Source of the DNA: Flavobacterium hungaricum | GTDB taxonomy: Bacteria > Bacteroidota > Bacteroidia > Flavobacteriales > Flavobacteriaceae | DNA length: 64,000 bases | Assembly (NCBI RefSeq): GCF_015182285.1 | Contig: NZ_PRDM01000006.1 | Span: forward strand, 372,001-436,000 | Direction of reading: 5' to 3' | Shown here: positions 23,953-32,223 of the stretch, piece after piece | How the letters are laid out: the number at the start of each line of letters is the position of its first letter | Numbering within the stretch: position 1 is the first letter of the stretch | Program-made: the position numbers and the translations under genes | Notes under the pieces: model-generated | The model's input: the letters and a program-made list of their open reading frames with translations, nothing else | Told to the model about the DNA's origin: nothing | The model's database searches: none

Positions 23953-26421
23953 TTGAATTGTAATAGGTTTATATTCGCTTTTCTATTTTTATTTTTCAGC
24001 TGTATCACATTAGCTCAAAACGCGCGTATCAAAGGTATCATCGTCGATTCGGAAAAACATACTGTTGCAAATGTGAACGTATCTTTGCAGGGGAAAACCG
24101 TTCAGTCTGATGCTGATGGTTTTTTTGAAATTGAAGTTCCGGCAAACAAAAAAGTTTCCTTGATTTTTACGCACGTTTCTCTAAAAATGATGAGTTTGAC
24201 AGTGACATTAAAACCAAACGAAATTTTTGTTTTTAATCCTGTAATGAACAATTCTGAAGAACAAATGGGGGAAGTTTTTGTTTCGTCTCGCAATAAAAAA
24301 CGAGTTCAGGGTATTACAACTATAGATCCTGCAACAATAAAAAGGATTCCGGGAGCCAATGCAGGAATAGAGAATATTTTAAAAACCCTGCCGGGAGTAA
24401 ATTCGAACAACGAATTCAGTACACAATACATGGTTCGAGGCGGAAATTATGACGAAAACTTAGTCTATGTAAATGAAGTCGAAGTTTATCGTCCGTTTTT
24501 AATTCGATCGGGCCAGCAGGAGGGCTTGAGTTTTACCAATACCGATTTAGTGCAGAACGTAGATTTTTCTGCAGGCGGTTTTCAGGCAAAATTTGGTGAT
24601 AAATTATCGTCTGTTTTAGATATTACCTATAGAAAACCAACAGAATTTGGAGCTTCACTTGAAGCCAGTTTTTTGGGAGCAAGCGCTTCTGTAGATTTGG
24701 TTTCAAAAAACAAAAAATGGTCTGCCGTAACCGGAGTTCGTTATAGAAATAACAGCTTATTGGTAAACAGTCAAGATACACAAACTAATTATACGCCGAC
24801 TTTTGTAGACGCTCAGACAAGTGTCAACTATGATATTTCTGAAAAATGGCAGATGAGTTTTCTGGGCAATATTTCGCAGAACAAATATTTGTATGGGCCA
24901 TTAACGCGCGAAACAAAATTCGGAACAATTGACCAGCCGATGGCACTGGCGATTTATTATGAGGGACAGGAAAAAGACCAATACGACACTTATTTTGGAG
25001 CCCTTAAAACAACTTACAGAGCAGCTCCCGATCTTACCTTAAAATTAATCACTTCTTTATTTCATACTACAGAAAAAGAGCATTTTGATATCTTGGCGCA
25101 ATACCGTCTCGGAAATGCCAATGCAGACGAAGCAACAAGTATAGAAGATGTAGAATTTACCCGCGGTATTGGTTCGCAGTTAAATCATGCTCGAAACGAT
25201 TTAGATGCTTTAATTGCTAATATCGAATTGAAAGGTTTTAAGGATTGGAAAGAAAGCCAGTTAGAATTTGGTTTAAAATATACTAGAGAATCTATTCGCG
25301 ATCGCGTGGTAGAATGGGAGGTAATCGACTCGGCGGGATTTTCAATTAATCCGCCAATTGTGATTATTCCTAAAAATAATCAGCCTTACGAACCTTATAC
25401 GGGACCGCTTTTACCGTATCAAAATGTTCGTGCTGCAAATTTTAATACTATCAATCGATTTTCAGGTTACGCACAATGGAATAAACAGTCTGATTTAGGT
25501 TCCAGTCAGATTTGGTATTCTTTGGGAGTGCGTTTTCAAAGCTGGAATGTTTCTGGAGCGGCAGAAGAAGGAAAAATGCAAACTGTGGTAAGTCCGAGAG
25601 GACAGTTTGCCATTAAACCAGATTGGGAGAAAGATGTGGTTTTTAGGCTTTCAGGCGGATTGTATTACCAGCCTCCGTTTTATAGAGAACTTCGGGATTT
25701 GGATGGAGAAGTAAATCCAAATGTAAAAGCGCAGCAATCTATAAATGTGGTTTTAGGAAATGATTATAACTTCAAAATGTGGAACCGCCCGTTTAAATGG
25801 GTAACCGAAATCTATTATAAATCGCTTTCTGATGTTAATGTCTATTCTATAGATAATGTCCGAATTCGTTACATGGCCAATAATAATGCAAAAGCATACG
25901 CGCAAGGTTTGGATTTTAGACTGAACGGAGAATTTGTTCCCGGAACCGAATCTTGGGTTAGTTTTGGGTATTTGAAAACCGAAGAAAATTATGAAGACAA
26001 AGGGTATATCGCCAGACCGACAGATCAGCGTTTGAAGTTTGCAATGTTGTTTCAGGATTATATGCCCAACATACCGAGTGTAAAAGTATATCTGAATTTA
26101 GTTTACAATACCGGACTTCCGGGTGGGGCTCCAGCTTATTCTGATCCTTATTTGTATCAAAACCGATTAAAAGATTACCGTCGTGCCGATATTGGTTTTT
26201 CAAAAGTCTTTATCGACGCGAGTACCAGAACGGCAAAAAAAGCCAATTGGCTTAAAAACTTTAAAGAATTGGCAGTAGGTGTTGAGATTTTTAATTTGTT
26301 TAATAATCAAAACGCGATTACCAATACTTGGGTGCGCGACGTTTACTCAAAAAGCCAATATGCAATTCCGAATTATATGACTTCGAGGGTTTTTAATATC
26401 AAGCTGAACGCGAGATTATGA
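23953..26421 (+). CDS. TonB-dependent receptor with carboxypeptidase-like N-domain
   Basis: 822 residues starting at TTG (23953); no ATG lies near, and the signal peptide CNRFIFAFLFLFFSCITLAQ requires this region. CarboxypepD_reg-like domain about 24-105, plug about 125-225 (IKRIPGANAGIENILKTLPG, MVRGGNYDENLVYVNEV), then a 22-strand barrel to the last strand. It imports an unknown substrate across the outer membrane with TonB-ExbBD energy. It is not of SusC size, and no SusD partner is present. The stop overlaps the next start by 4 bases (ATGA), coupling it to three paralogous membrane proteins. Confidence 0.9.
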   Translation: MNCNRFIFAFLFLFFSCITLAQNARIKGIIVDSEKHTVANVNVSLQGKTVQSDADGFFEIEVPANKKVSLIFTHVSLKMMSLTVTLKPNEIFVFNPVMNNSEEQMGEVFVSSRNKKRVQGITTIDPATIKRIPGANAGIENILKTLPGVNSNNEFSTQYMVRGGNYDENLVYVNEVEVYRPFLIRSGQQEGLSFTNTDLVQNVDFSAGGFQAKFGDKLSSVLDITYRKPTEFGASLEASFLGASASVDLVSKNKKWSAVTGVRYRNNSLLVNSQDTQTNYTPTFVDAQTSVNYDISEKWQMSFLGNISQNKYLYGPLTRETKFGTIDQPMALAIYYEGQEKDQYDTYFGALKTTYRAAPDLTLKLITSLFHTTEKEHFDILAQYRLGNANADEATSIEDVEFTRGIGSQLNHARNDLDALIANIELKGFKDWKESQLEFGLKYTRESIRDRVVEWEVIDSAGFSINPPIVIIPKNNQPYEPYTGPLLPYQNVRAANFNTINRFSGYAQWNKQSDLGSSQIWYSLGVRFQSWNVSGAAEEGKMQTVVSPRGQFAIKPDWEKDVVFRLSGGLYYQPPFYRELRDLDGEVNPNVKAQQSINVVLGNDYNFKMWNRPFKWVTEIYYKSLSDVNVYSIDNVRIRYMANNNAKAYAQGLDFRLNGEFVPGTESWVSFGYLKTEENYEDKGYIARPTDQRLKFAMLFQDYMPNIPSVKVYLNLVYNTGLPGGAPAYSDPYLYQNRLKDYRRADIGFSKVFIDASTRTAKKANWLKNFKELAVGVEIFNLFNNQNAITNTWVRDVYSKSQYAIPNYMTSRVFNIKLNARL

Positions 26422-27059
26422 TCGAAAAACAAAAAAAAAGAAAGCGGCTTTTTTACGTGCCAGGAATGATTTCTCTGGTTTTGATTCCTTTGTTTTGTTT
26501 GTATCATTTTTATAAAATTGATGCTTTTAAGGTTTACAGCTCTATTAGTGTTTCATTTCCAAGCAAAGAAGGAGATATTAAAAAAGAGGGAATTGAAAAA
26601 ATACGGAAATATAAATTGTTTCGATTTAATAGTGAAAAATCTAAAGAAAAGAGTCAATTAAAGGAACTGCGTTTTTTTGTTCGGGATTTATATAAAAAAT
26701 ACGACACGATTAATGGTGCTAAAGTTCACGTCGGTGCAAAAGTGGATTATGATACTTATGTTGAAATCATAAATATTGCTTTAGAAGAAACCGAGGCCAA
26801 CTGGGTGCAATTTGATAACGATATGTATATCTTGGGTAGGACCAAACCCAAAAAAACATATTCGGGAAAAATACATTTAATAACATGCGGTTATGAAGCA
26901 GTTAATAAGGAATATTTTTTAGAACAAGAACGAAAAGCACAACTAGAACGCAATATCGCTTTGCTAAAAAAGAACTGGATTTTATTTTTAGGTTATTTCT
27001 GTCTCTCTATTGTGAATATTTTTGCTTTAGTAAGACTAAATAGACATCGTTATTTATGA
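26418..27059 (+). CDS. Two-helix membrane protein, tandem paralog 1 (ExbD-like periplasmic part?)
   Basis: 213 residues. Basic N-terminus, TM1 about 12-32 (FYVPGMISLVLIPLFCLYHF), periplasmic region about 35-185, TM2 about 188-206 and a short basic tail. Residues 78-140 (a helix, then DTINGAKVHVGAKVDYDTYVEIINI) resemble the strand-helix layout of ExbD/TolR periplasmic domains, although those have a single TM. One Cys-Gly pair (about 157) is shared by all three paralogs. It overlaps the TonB-receptor stop by 4 bases. I recognise no named family; the ExbD likeness is inference by eye. Confidence 0.8.
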   Translation: MIEKQKKRKRLFYVPGMISLVLIPLFCLYHFYKIDAFKVYSSISVSFPSKEGDIKKEGIEKIRKYKLFRFNSEKSKEKSQLKELRFFVRDLYKKYDTINGAKVHVGAKVDYDTYVEIINIALEETEANWVQFDNDMYILGRTKPKKTYSGKIHLITCGYEAVNKEYFLEQERKAQLERNIALLKKNWILFLGYFCLSIVNIFALVRLNRHRYL

Positions 27060-27718
27060 CAAAAGAAAGAACAAAAAGAAGAAGAATTTTTTACGTTCCG
27101 GGAATGATTTCTTTGGTTTTGATTCCTTTGTTTTGTTTGTATCATTTTTATAAAGTGGATGCTTTCAAAGTTTATGGAAGTATTAATATTAGTATGCCAT
27201 ATGAGAAAGATTATTTTGCCAAGTATAAATTTGCGTCTCTAAGAGAATATAAAGTTTTTGATTTTAATGAAAATGAATCGAAAACAAAAGAGCAGCTTAA
27301 AAATGTAAGACTGTATTTGCAGAATTTAATAAAGGCTAGAGATACTATTAATGGAGTAAAATTACATTATGGTCCTAAAATGCACTATGAGACTTTTATT
27401 AAAACTATAGATATTTTAAATGAAGTGGAAGCTCCAGTTTGGGGAATAGATGGAAATGATGTTTACATTTTTGCCGCCAGAAACACACCAAAAAAAGTTA
27501 AAAAAGATACTACATATGTTCGTATGAATTGTGGTACAGGAGAATTAATGAGACAAGAAGCTTATTTTAAAGCCAAACAGAAGAAAGAAGATGAAGCCTT
27601 TCAATTTCAGGCTGCTTTTGTTAAAGAAAAATGGAAGTTTATTTCTTTAGGGTTTGTTGGGCTTGTACTTCTTAATGTTTTCGTTTTAGTAAAATTCAAC
27701 AGACAGCGCTATTTATGA
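27056..27718 (+). CDS. Two-helix membrane protein, tandem paralog 2
   Basis: 220 residues, same layout as paralog 1: MTKERTKRRRIFYVPG, TM1 about 11-32, periplasmic region with DTINGVKLHYGPKMHYETFI and MNCGTGE, TM2 near 196-213, tail FNRQRYL. It overlaps the upstream gene by 4 bases (ATGA) and the downstream gene likewise. The first 30 or so codons are nearly identical in DNA to those of paralog 3 while the middle has diverged, pointing to recent duplication with constraint or gene conversion on the anchor. Confidence 0.8.
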   Translation: MTKERTKRRRIFYVPGMISLVLIPLFCLYHFYKVDAFKVYGSINISMPYEKDYFAKYKFASLREYKVFDFNENESKTKEQLKNVRLYLQNLIKARDTINGVKLHYGPKMHYETFIKTIDILNEVEAPVWGIDGNDVYIFAARNTPKKVKKDTTYVRMNCGTGELMRQEAYFKAKQKKEDEAFQFQAAFVKEKWKFISLGFVGLVLLNVFVLVKFNRQRYL

Positions 27719-28368
27719 CAAAAGAAAGAACAAAAAGAAGAAGAATTTTTTACGTTCTGGGAATGATTTCGCTGGTTTTAATTCCATTGTTTTGTTTGTA
27801 TCATTTTTATAAAGTAAATGCTTTTAGAATTGAAGGAGCTATAAAGTTTTATAGTCCCCCAGATTCTGTTATGACCGAGAAGTTTTTAGCAGTCAAAAGA
27901 AATTATCGAATTATTGACTTTAATAATTCTTTAAATTTAGAACATAAAAAAATAAAAAACCTTCAATTTGCGTTAAGAAAATTAAATAAGGAGAATGATA
28001 CCGTAAATGGAATTAAAATTCATTTGGATAAAAAAGCAAAGTACGAGGTTTATGTTAAGGTTTTAGAAATTCTTGAACTTGAAAAAATGCCATATTATAT
28101 GCCGTACAAAGATGATTTTTTGGTTCTAATGATGCCTAAACCTAAAAAATCTAAAGTTAAGAATTTTGTATGTGGTCTTCAATACTTGGATATGAGTGAG
28201 GAAGATCTTTTGGAAGAAGAAAGAAAAAAACAATTTGAAAACATTATAGCATTAGTTAAGAATAACTTGATTTTGTTTTTAGGTTATTTAGGAATCGTTT
28301 TAATTAACATCTTCGCCCTAGTAAAATTCAATAAAAAAGAAAATTACAACCAAAAAGAGTATATTTGA
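27715..28368 (+). CDS. Two-helix membrane protein, tandem paralog 3
   Basis: 217 residues. It shares the anchor (TKRRRIFYVLGMISLVL), DTVNGIKIHLDKKAKYEVYVKVLEI, the Cys-Gly pair (NFVCGLQ) and TM2 (about 187-205) with its two upstream neighbours; the C-terminus is longer (NKKENYNQKEYI). Overlap is 4 bases with paralog 2. It is 22 bases before the lipoprotein gene at 28391, which probably continues the operon. Function unknown. Confidence 0.8.
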   Translation: MTKERTKRRRIFYVLGMISLVLIPLFCLYHFYKVNAFRIEGAIKFYSPPDSVMTEKFLAVKRNYRIIDFNNSLNLEHKKIKNLQFALRKLNKENDTVNGIKIHLDKKAKYEVYVKVLEILELEKMPYYMPYKDDFLVLMMPKPKKSKVKNFVCGLQYLDMSEEDLLEEERKKQFENIIALVKNNLILFLGYLGIVLINIFALVKFNKKENYNQKEYI

Positions 28369-28390
28369 TAATCGAATAGAATTAATGTAA

Positions 28391-29113
28391 ATGAAAAAGT
28401 ATTTTAAATATATCGCTTTTGCTTCCATTGCTATGGCAGTAAGCTGTCGTGAAGAAGTTCAGAAACCAAAAGTAATTTATGATGCCAGTAACAAAACTAA
28501 CGTTTCTGTAAAAGCTGATTCTTCACAGATTGAAATTGCAGATCTGCCGATTCAGATGGAAGGTACCAATTACCTGATTCATCCCGTTGGAGATTTGAGA
28601 GTTTACGAAAGAGGGGCAAAATCAAGATTTGGTTCGTCGAGCGTAAACGATGTGAGTTTTAATATTTCGAATTTAGGCGAATATGAAATCACAGGTTACC
28701 TTCATAATTTAAAATTCCAAAAAATAGATTCCGATTCTATAAAACCGCTTTCAGATAAACCTGTTTTGATCTTAACAGCAACTTATTTAAAAACCGTTGC
28801 AGATAGAACACAGAACAAAGTGATGGTGTACACGCTGACAGATTCTGATACCAATAAAGACGGAAAAATAGATACGGGTGATATTAAAACGTTGTATTTA
28901 AGTAATGTCAGTGGAGAGAATTTTACAAAAGTCTCAGCAGATCTTCAGGAATTAGTTGACTGGAGTTTGGTAGAATCTAAAAACCGTTTGTATTTTAGAA
29001 CTATTGAAGATACCAACCAAAACGGTCAATTCGATAAAAATGACGTTTTACACTACAATTATATTGATCTCGCTTCTAAAAAATGGGAAGTTAAAAGTTA
29101 TAAACCTATTTAA
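28391..29113 (+). CDS. Lipoprotein with two EF-hand-like calcium loops
   Basis: 240 residues. Signal peptide with lipobox AVSC (Cys19). Two loops match the DxDxDG pattern: DSDTNKDGKIDTGD (151-164) and DTNQNGQFDKND (207-218), each followed by a Leu/Tyr-rich strand, as in calcium-binding EF-hand-like or dockerin-like loops. The middle resembles beta strands. No enzyme motif. It may be the last gene of the TonB-receptor operon. An octamer array starts at its stop codon and a strong terminator follows. Role unknown. Confidence 0.75.
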   Translation: MKKYFKYIAFASIAMAVSCREEVQKPKVIYDASNKTNVSVKADSSQIEIADLPIQMEGTNYLIHPVGDLRVYERGAKSRFGSSSVNDVSFNISNLGEYEITGYLHNLKFQKIDSDSIKPLSDKPVLILTATYLKTVADRTQNKVMVYTLTDSDTNKDGKIDTGDIKTLYLSNVSGENFTKVSADLQELVDWSLVESKNRLYFRTIEDTNQNGQFDKNDVLHYNYIDLASKKWEVKSYKPI

Positions 29114-29155
29114 GGTTCTAAGGTGCTAAGGTTCTGAGATGCTAAGACTTTAGAT
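29114..29155 (+). repeat. CTAAG octamer array after the lipoprotein gene
   Basis: Starting at the TAA: GTTCTAAG, GTGCTAAG, GTTCTGAG, ATGCTAAG, then a broken unit. Exact period 8, read in gene direction; converges on the array at 29260-29347. Confidence 0.85.
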
Positions 29156-29163
29156 ATAAATGT

Positions 29164-29199
29164 AAAGCCTGTTAAAAAAAAACTTTTTTAACAGGCTTT
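29164..29199. terminator. Terminator between convergent genes
   Basis: A 16-bp arm (29164-29179, starting AAAGCCTGTT) pairs with 29184-29199 around loop AAAC. A- and T-runs lie inside the arms. Confidence 0.8.
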
Positions 29200-29259
29200 A
29201 TTATTTTTAGAATGAAAAAAATCTTTAATCGGCAGCTAAACAGACTCATTATCTGAGAA

Positions 29260-29347
29260 CCTTAAAAACTTAGCGCCTCAGAACCTCAGAACCTCAGAAC
29301 CTCAGAACCTCAGTACCTCAGAACCTCAGAACCTCAAACCCTCAGAT
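29260..29347 (-). repeat. CTGAG octamer array overlapping the DUF2971 stop codon
   Basis: Nine head-to-tail 8-mers at 29276-29347, CCTCAGAA on the plus strand with single changes in units 5, 8 and 9, preceded by two looser units. The ninth unit contains the stop codon (29342-29344) and the last Ile codon of the minus-strand gene, so the array is in register with the coding end. Confidence 0.9.
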
Positions 29348-30043
29348 CAAAATATCACTTTCCAAATCCGATTTTTCGATTTCAAAATCAAAGCCCAAAC
29401 GTTGTACCAATTCGATGACGAGTTTTTTATACCAGTTTTCGGATTTAGGGTGAATGTAAATTTTTTCGATCAGCTGATTGATGTCTACATTGATTTTTAA
29501 ACCGTCGTTTAATTTTAAATTGCTTTTTGAAGTATCCGTGAGAATACGTACTTCGCGCTCGTATTGAAAACTTTTTCGTTTGAATAAAAACGGAAAGAAC
29601 AAATCATCAAACGGAATGTATTCTTTCTTGTAATCGATATAATTGACTTCGCCTATATATTGATCAAAGTTATTTTCGGGTTTTACGGCTTTCTGTAATC
29701 TGCTGATAGTAGACTGAATAGCGATTCCTTCGCTGTTTTGTGTAAAAATCTGCCACATCGCAAAAGATTCATATTCGTTAATGTGCCAGCTGCTTACGGC
29801 AACCTGCTCTCTTTGCGTTTTATAATATTGTAAAAACTCCGGATTATCCGCGGCCAATTTTTTGATCTCTTCGTAAGTCGGTTCGCTGAATGTACCTTCG
29901 TATTGATCCTCAAATTTATCAGACCGGGACATGAATAGTTTCTTCGAAAGTAATAAATCAAGAAATTTTGACAAGTCAAGATATTTCCAAACAATGGTAT
30001 CGGGATCGTCTGGAAGATTTAGATTAGGGTTGTTAAGATACAT
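29342..30043 (-). CDS. DUF2971 family protein
   Basis: 233 residues using the start at MYLNNPNLNLPDDPDTIVWKY (30043); the longer frame adds an unlikely hydrophobic stretch. DUF2971 hallmarks are KYLDLSKFLDLLLSKKLFMSR, FEDQYEGTFSEP, VSSWHINEYESFAMWQIF, GIAIQSTISRL and FQYEREVRIL. The biochemical role of this widespread family is not established. The gene is solitary and convergent with the lipoprotein. Its 3' end lies inside an octamer repeat array. Confidence 0.85.
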   Translation of the reverse strand: MYLNNPNLNLPDDPDTIVWKYLDLSKFLDLLLSKKLFMSRSDKFEDQYEGTFSEPTYEEIKKLAADNPEFLQYYKTQREQVAVSSWHINEYESFAMWQIFTQNSEGIAIQSTISRLQKAVKPENNFDQYIGEVNYIDYKKEYIPFDDLFFPFLFKRKSFQYEREVRILTDTSKSNLKLNDGLKINVDINQLIEKIYIHPKSENWYKKLVIELVQRLGFDFEIEKSDLESDILI

Positions 30044-30158
30044 TCCTGAAAGATTAATAACGAACCTAAAGTTATAAAAAATAAACACAGATTAAAGAAA
30101 TTAAACAGAGTTTAATATTTCCTTAATCTGTGCCGATATTTAGGATTCGATTCGTTTT

Positions 30159-31988
30159 TTACGATTCAAAAGACTGCATAGTAACCAATTTATTATACAT
30201 TCCGTTGCGTTCAATAAGTTCGTCGTGGGTTCCTTGTTCTACGATTTTTCCTTTTTGCATTACCACAATAACATCTGCTTTTTGAATTGTAGAAAGTCGG
30301 TGTGCAATTACGATTGAAGTTCTCTTCTGCATCATGTTGTCAAGCGCAACCTGTACAAATTTTTCGCTTTCTGTATCCAATGCCGATGTTGCTTCATCCA
30401 AAATCATAATTGGAGGGTTTTTTAATACCGCACGCGCAATAGATAAACGCTGCTTTTGTCCGCCAGAAAGTTTGTTACCGCTGTCTCCGATATTAGTATA
30501 AATTCCTTTCGGAAGATCTTTTACGAACTCGTATGCATTTGCAATTTTCAAAGCTTCGATAATTTCGTCGTCTGTTGCGTCTAGTTTTCCTAAAGAAATA
30601 TTTGCTTTAATAGTATCATTAAACAAAATACTATCTTGAGTAACCAATCCCATTAAGCCGCGAAGAGAATGTAACGTCATGTCCTTGATGTTGATTCCGT
30701 CAATAGAAATTGTTCCTTCGTTTACATCATAAAAACGAGTCAATAAATTGGCAATTGTACTTTTTCCGCTTCCAGATTGCCCCACCAAAGCCACAGTTTG
30801 TCCTTTTTTAATTTGAAGAGAGAAATCTTTTAAAACATTTTCTTCTTCATATTTAAAGTTGATGTTTTGAATGTCGATATTGTGATCAAAAGAGTCTTTT
30901 TCAATTGCTTTTTCTTTATCCGTAATCGGATTTTCCTGCTCTAGAACTTCTAAGACGCGTTCTGCTGCTGCATTTCCTCTTTTTACTCCATAAGAAGCTT
31001 TAGAGATTGCTTTTGCAGGTGTAAGAATATTGTAAGCCAATCCCATATAGGCAATAAAAGAAGCGCCGTCAAGAGTTTTGTCAATCAAAACCATTTGACC
31101 GCCGTACCAAAGTAAAATGGCAATTACCGTAATTCCCATAAATTCACTGGCTGGTGAAGCTAAGTTTTGACGGTTTCCAATACTGTTTGATAATTTAAAA
31201 AATCTTTCGGTTGAATTCTGAAAAATGGTATTGAAATAATTTTCAGAATTATAACCTTTTACCACTTTTAATCCTCCAATGGTTTCTTCAATCGTAGAAA
31301 GAAAATGACCTTGTTCCTGTTGTGCTTTTGAAGATTGTTTTTTAAGCTGTTTTCCGATCAAAGAAATGATGTAGCCTGAAACCGGAATAAAAATAAATAC
31401 AAACAAAGTAAGTTTTGGACTAATGAAAAGCATCGCTGCAATTGTAAAAACTATCGTTAATGGTTCCTTTACGATTAGCTCCAAAATAGCTAAAAACGAT
31501 GTTTGTACCTCGTTTACGTCTGCGGAAATTCTGGAAATTACGTCTCCTTTTCTTTTTTCGGAATAAAATGCTAAAGGCAATTCCAGCGTTTTTTTATACA
31601 TGGCGTTACGCATGTCTCTTAAAACTCCGTTTCTTAAAAAATTAATAAAAAACATGGCCAGATAATCTACCAGGTTTTTTAGTAAAAATATACTAATAAT
31701 CACCGCTACCATGATTGATAGGGTACGGCCGACACCATATTCGTCTGTAGTATGGGTTACAAAGTAGCTTAAATAATTTTCTGCGTAAGTCTTAATGTGC
31801 AGCAATCCTTCGTAAACTGGCTTTACGGTATTTCTTTTAGTCTGATCAAATAAAACCTGTATCATAGGAATTAGTGACATAAAAGATAAAGTACTGAACA
31901 ATGCATACAAAACATTAAAAAAGATGTTTAAGAACGCGTATTTTTTATATGGATATATAAAAGGAACTATTTTTTTAAAATTACTCAT
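30159..31988 (-). CDS. ABC exporter, permease-ATPase fusion (MsbA-like)
   Basis: 609-residue half-transporter. Six-helix transmembrane domain about 15-335, then an ATPase with Walker A VGQSGSGKST, signature LSGGQKQR, Walker B IMILDEATSALD and H-loop IVIAHRL. It would work as a homodimer; no second half is nearby. Lipid A or phospholipid flipping is a common role for this architecture, but multidrug or peptide export cannot be excluded. It lies upstream of DUF2971 on the same strand (115-base gap). Confidence 0.9.
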   Translation of the reverse strand: MSNFKKIVPFIYPYKKYAFLNIFFNVLYALFSTLSFMSLIPMIQVLFDQTKRNTVKPVYEGLLHIKTYAENYLSYFVTHTTDEYGVGRTLSIMVAVIISIFLLKNLVDYLAMFFINFLRNGVLRDMRNAMYKKTLELPLAFYSEKRKGDVISRISADVNEVQTSFLAILELIVKEPLTIVFTIAAMLFISPKLTLFVFIFIPVSGYIISLIGKQLKKQSSKAQQEQGHFLSTIEETIGGLKVVKGYNSENYFNTIFQNSTERFFKLSNSIGNRQNLASPASEFMGITVIAILLWYGGQMVLIDKTLDGASFIAYMGLAYNILTPAKAISKASYGVKRGNAAAERVLEVLEQENPITDKEKAIEKDSFDHNIDIQNINFKYEEENVLKDFSLQIKKGQTVALVGQSGSGKSTIANLLTRFYDVNEGTISIDGINIKDMTLHSLRGLMGLVTQDSILFNDTIKANISLGKLDATDDEIIEALKIANAYEFVKDLPKGIYTNIGDSGNKLSGGQKQRLSIARAVLKNPPIMILDEATSALDTESEKFVQVALDNMMQKRTSIVIAHRLSTIQKADVIVVMQKGKIVEQGTHDELIERNGMYNKLVTMQSFES

Positions 31989-32128
31989 TTATTTTTTTGA
32001 TATTGTTTTTCTTTGGGAAATGACTCTTTTGTGTATGCTGACACGTAATTTGTCATGTAAATTTTCATTGGACAAAATTAATCCAATTAGGGTATTTTCA
32101 ATTTCTTTTTGCTTTTTTTTATAAAAAA

Positions 32129-32167
32129 AAACTCTGATTAGCATTTCGAGAATGTTAATCAGAGTTT
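32129..32167 (-). terminator. Terminator of the phosphohexomutase gene
   Basis: AAACTCTGATTA (32129-32140) pairs with TAATCAGAGTTT (32156-32167), with an inner CATT/AATG pair; on the minus strand a nine-T tract follows. Confidence 0.85.
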
Positions 32168-32183
32168 AAAATATCGAAATTGT

Positions 32184-32212
32184 CAATTGCGGAAACATTG
32201 TTTCCGCAATTG
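32184..32212 (-). repeat. Additional hairpin downstream of the phosphohexomutase gene
   Basis: CAATTGCGGAAAC (32184-32196), loop ATT, GTTTCCGCAATTG (32200-32212). Twelve bases past the stop, before the true terminator; no T-run. Probably a 3' end stability hairpin. Confidence 0.65.
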
Positions 32213-32223
32213 TAATTGTAGAA

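Noticed and set aside
29276..29347. Regular repeat array as a possible CRISPR
   Set aside because: The unit is 8 bp without spacers, and no cas genes are present.
29342..30043. DUF2971 protein as part of a defence island
   Set aside because: No nuclease, methylase, toxin or other defence gene is nearby; neighbours are housekeeping and envelope genes.
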